In this document: positions 14,382 to 15,254 of the stretch, piece after piece
Layout: each line of letters starts with the position of its first letter
Numbering within the stretch: the stretch's first letter is position 1
The notes under the pieces: generated by a model
The model's input: the letters and a program-made list of their open reading frames with translations, nothing else
Told to the model about the DNA's origin: nothing
The model's database searches: none
Assembly (NCBI GenBank): GCA_020024475.1
Contig: JAHHTS010000051.1
Location: 1 to 15,254, forward strand
DNA: 15,254 nt
Direction: 5' to 3'
Origin: Oscillospiraceae bacterium
GTDB taxonomy: Bacteria > Bacillota > Clostridia > Oscillospirales > Ruminococcaceae
Program-made: the position numbers and the translations under genes

Positions 14382-15083
14382 TTATTTTGTTGAATGTTTC
14401 TTTATATAACCTCTGAGCTTGGTTTCAGCCCAGTTGTCTATGTTTGTCTGTCTGGCTCTTGCCACTGCAAGTGAAGCATCTGGTACATCTTTTGTAACAG
14501 TCGAGCCTGCTGCTGTATAAGCGCCATTGCCCACTGCAACAGGGGCAATAAGATTTGTATTGCAGCCTATAAAAGCGTAGTCTCCAATTGTTGTTCGGTT
14601 TTTAGTTTCACCATCATAATTCACCGTTACAACTCCACAGCCAAAGTTAACATGCTGTCCGACATCGCTATCACCTATATATGTAAGATGTGCTATTGAA
14701 GTTCCTTTTCCAACTGTAGAATTTTTAACTTCAACAAAATCGCCAATTTTCACTTTTTCACAAATATGGCTATTTGGACGAAGCTGACTAAAAGGACCAA
14801 TTGATGAACCTGATTCGACCACACTATCTGTAGCTTGGGAGGAATTAAAAGTTATCTCATTTCCAAAAATACTATTTTTAATCATACTATTAGGTCCAAT
14901 TACACAATTTTCTCCAATGATAGTATTTCCTAAAATTATTGTACCTGGATAAATAATAGTACCTTTTCCTATTTTTACCTCTTCATCAATAATAATTCCA
15001 TGACTGGTAAAGAACTTTACATCATTTTTCATATGCTTGTTGATGATGTCAAGATATTTTTTTTCACTATCTAAAATGTTCAT
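14382..15083 (-). CDS. Stand-alone GlmU acetyltransferase domain, no uridylyltransferase half
   Basis: This 233-residue protein is a left-handed beta-helix (hexapeptide repeats from about residue 30) matching the C-terminal half of GlmU, which acetylates glucosamine 1-phosphate with acetyl-CoA for peptidoglycan precursors. The start IINKHMKNDV corresponds to the GlmU linker helix. Residues matching E. coli R333, K351, H363, Y366, N377, N386 and K392 are R102, K120, H132, Y135, N146, N155 and K161, so the active site looks intact. The N-terminal nucleotidyltransferase domain (normally about 225 residues) is absent, and an in-frame TAG lies just upstream. The ATG at 15083 has AGGTGG upstream. 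The ATG at 15116 would be within about 10 bases of the predicted transcription start. It is the likely first gene of the prs-pth-mfd unit. Confidence 0.88.
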   Translation of the reverse strand: MNILDSEKKYLDIINKHMKNDVKFFTSHGIIIDEEVKIGKGTIIYPGTIILGNTIIGENCVIGPNSMIKNSIFGNEITFNSSQATDSVVESGSSIGPFSQLRPNSHICEKVKIGDFVEVKNSTVGKGTSIAHLTYIGDSDVGQHVNFGCGVVTVNYDGETKNRTTIGDYAFIGCNTNLIAPVAVGNGAYTAAGSTVTKDVPDASLAVARARQTNIDNWAETKLRGYIKKHSTK

Positions 15084-15088
15084 TTTAT

Positions 15089-15094
15089 CCACCT
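15089..15094 (-). promoter_or_regulatory. Ribosome binding site supporting the start at 15083
   Basis: AGGTGG lies 5 bases before the ATG at 15083. The in-frame ATG at 15116 has a weaker site (TTAGGTAAG) and would begin too close to the predicted transcript end. Confidence 0.6.
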
Positions 15095-15130
15095 GAAATA
15101 TCAAAGAATTTAACATACTTACCTAATTAT

Positions 15131-15159
15131 ATGATAAGTTTATTTATTATAATTTTCAA
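15131..15159 (-). promoter_or_regulatory. Probable promoter of the glmU-like/prs/pth/mfd unit
   Basis: On the minus strand TTGAAA (15159-15154) and TATCAT (15136-15131) are 17 bases apart, each with five of six consensus matches. A perfect TATAAT (15131-15126) overlaps just downstream but lacks a matching -35 box. The remaining sequence to the window end (15160-15254) is AT-rich and holds no gene I can support. Confidence 0.5.
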
Positions 15160-15254
15160 GAGAAAAAAGGATATTTACACAAAATTTGTAAATTTTCATC
15201 AAAAACTTTGTATATTATTGGTTAAATTTTGAACTTATTGTATATAATAAATAT

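Noticed and set aside
15084..15116. Upstream ATG giving an 11-residue longer GlmU-like protein
   Set aside because: The extra residues do not resemble GlmU, the ATG falls within about 10 bases of the predicted transcription start, and a better-placed AGGTGG serves the later ATG.
1..15254. CRISPR array, insertion sequence, prophage or defence system
   Set aside because: There are no spaced direct repeats, transposase, integrase or phage-like genes. All coding sequence is accounted for by housekeeping genes.

Overview
The window reads as chromosomal housekeeping DNA from a low-GC Gram-positive bacterium, most likely an anaerobic member of the Clostridia (Bacillota). This is inferred from several things: AT-rich DNA, strong AGGAGG-type ribosome binding sites, TTG and GTG starts, sigma-A type promoters, Bacillus-like tRNAs, and the order glmU-like, prs, pth, mfd, then a foldase-like gene. 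Every gene supported here is on the minus strand, so the region reads from the right end to the left.

Right end (15254 to 9229): a putative promoter drives a stand-alone acetyltransferase-type GlmU half, followed closely by prs (PRPP synthetase), pth (peptidyl-tRNA hydrolase) and mfd (transcription-repair coupling factor). A strong stem-loop lies between pth and mfd, and an intrinsic terminator closes mfd. Middle (9207 to 7666): a tRNA-Ile2(CAT)-type gene has a perfect consensus promoter and its own terminator. It is followed by a two-gene unit of a secreted or membrane-anchored, apparently degenerate PrsA/SurA-like foldase and a DUF1653 protein. A spacer of nearly 300 bp with very low GC (about 15% by hand count) then separates these genes from the ATP synthase operon.

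Left part (7382 to 212): a complete F1Fo ATP synthase operon in the order atpZ-atpI-atpB-E-F-H-A-G-D-C, with a clear promoter in front and an intrinsic terminator behind. AtpZ and AtpI are membrane accessory proteins. AtpB, AtpE and AtpF form the membrane sector, and delta, alpha, gamma, beta and epsilon form the stalk and catalytic head. The c subunit carries two carboxylates plus the hydroxyl and tyrosine residues of sodium-binding rotor rings, so the enzyme is predicted to be Na+-coupled. At the extreme left is the 5' part of a tRNA-Pro(TGG) gene, again behind a perfect consensus promoter.

I saw no mobile elements, CRISPR arrays, phage genes or defence systems. The features most worth a second look are the two-carboxylate c ring, the GlmU fragment lacking its uridylyltransferase half, and the foldase-like protein that has lost parvulin active-site motifs.
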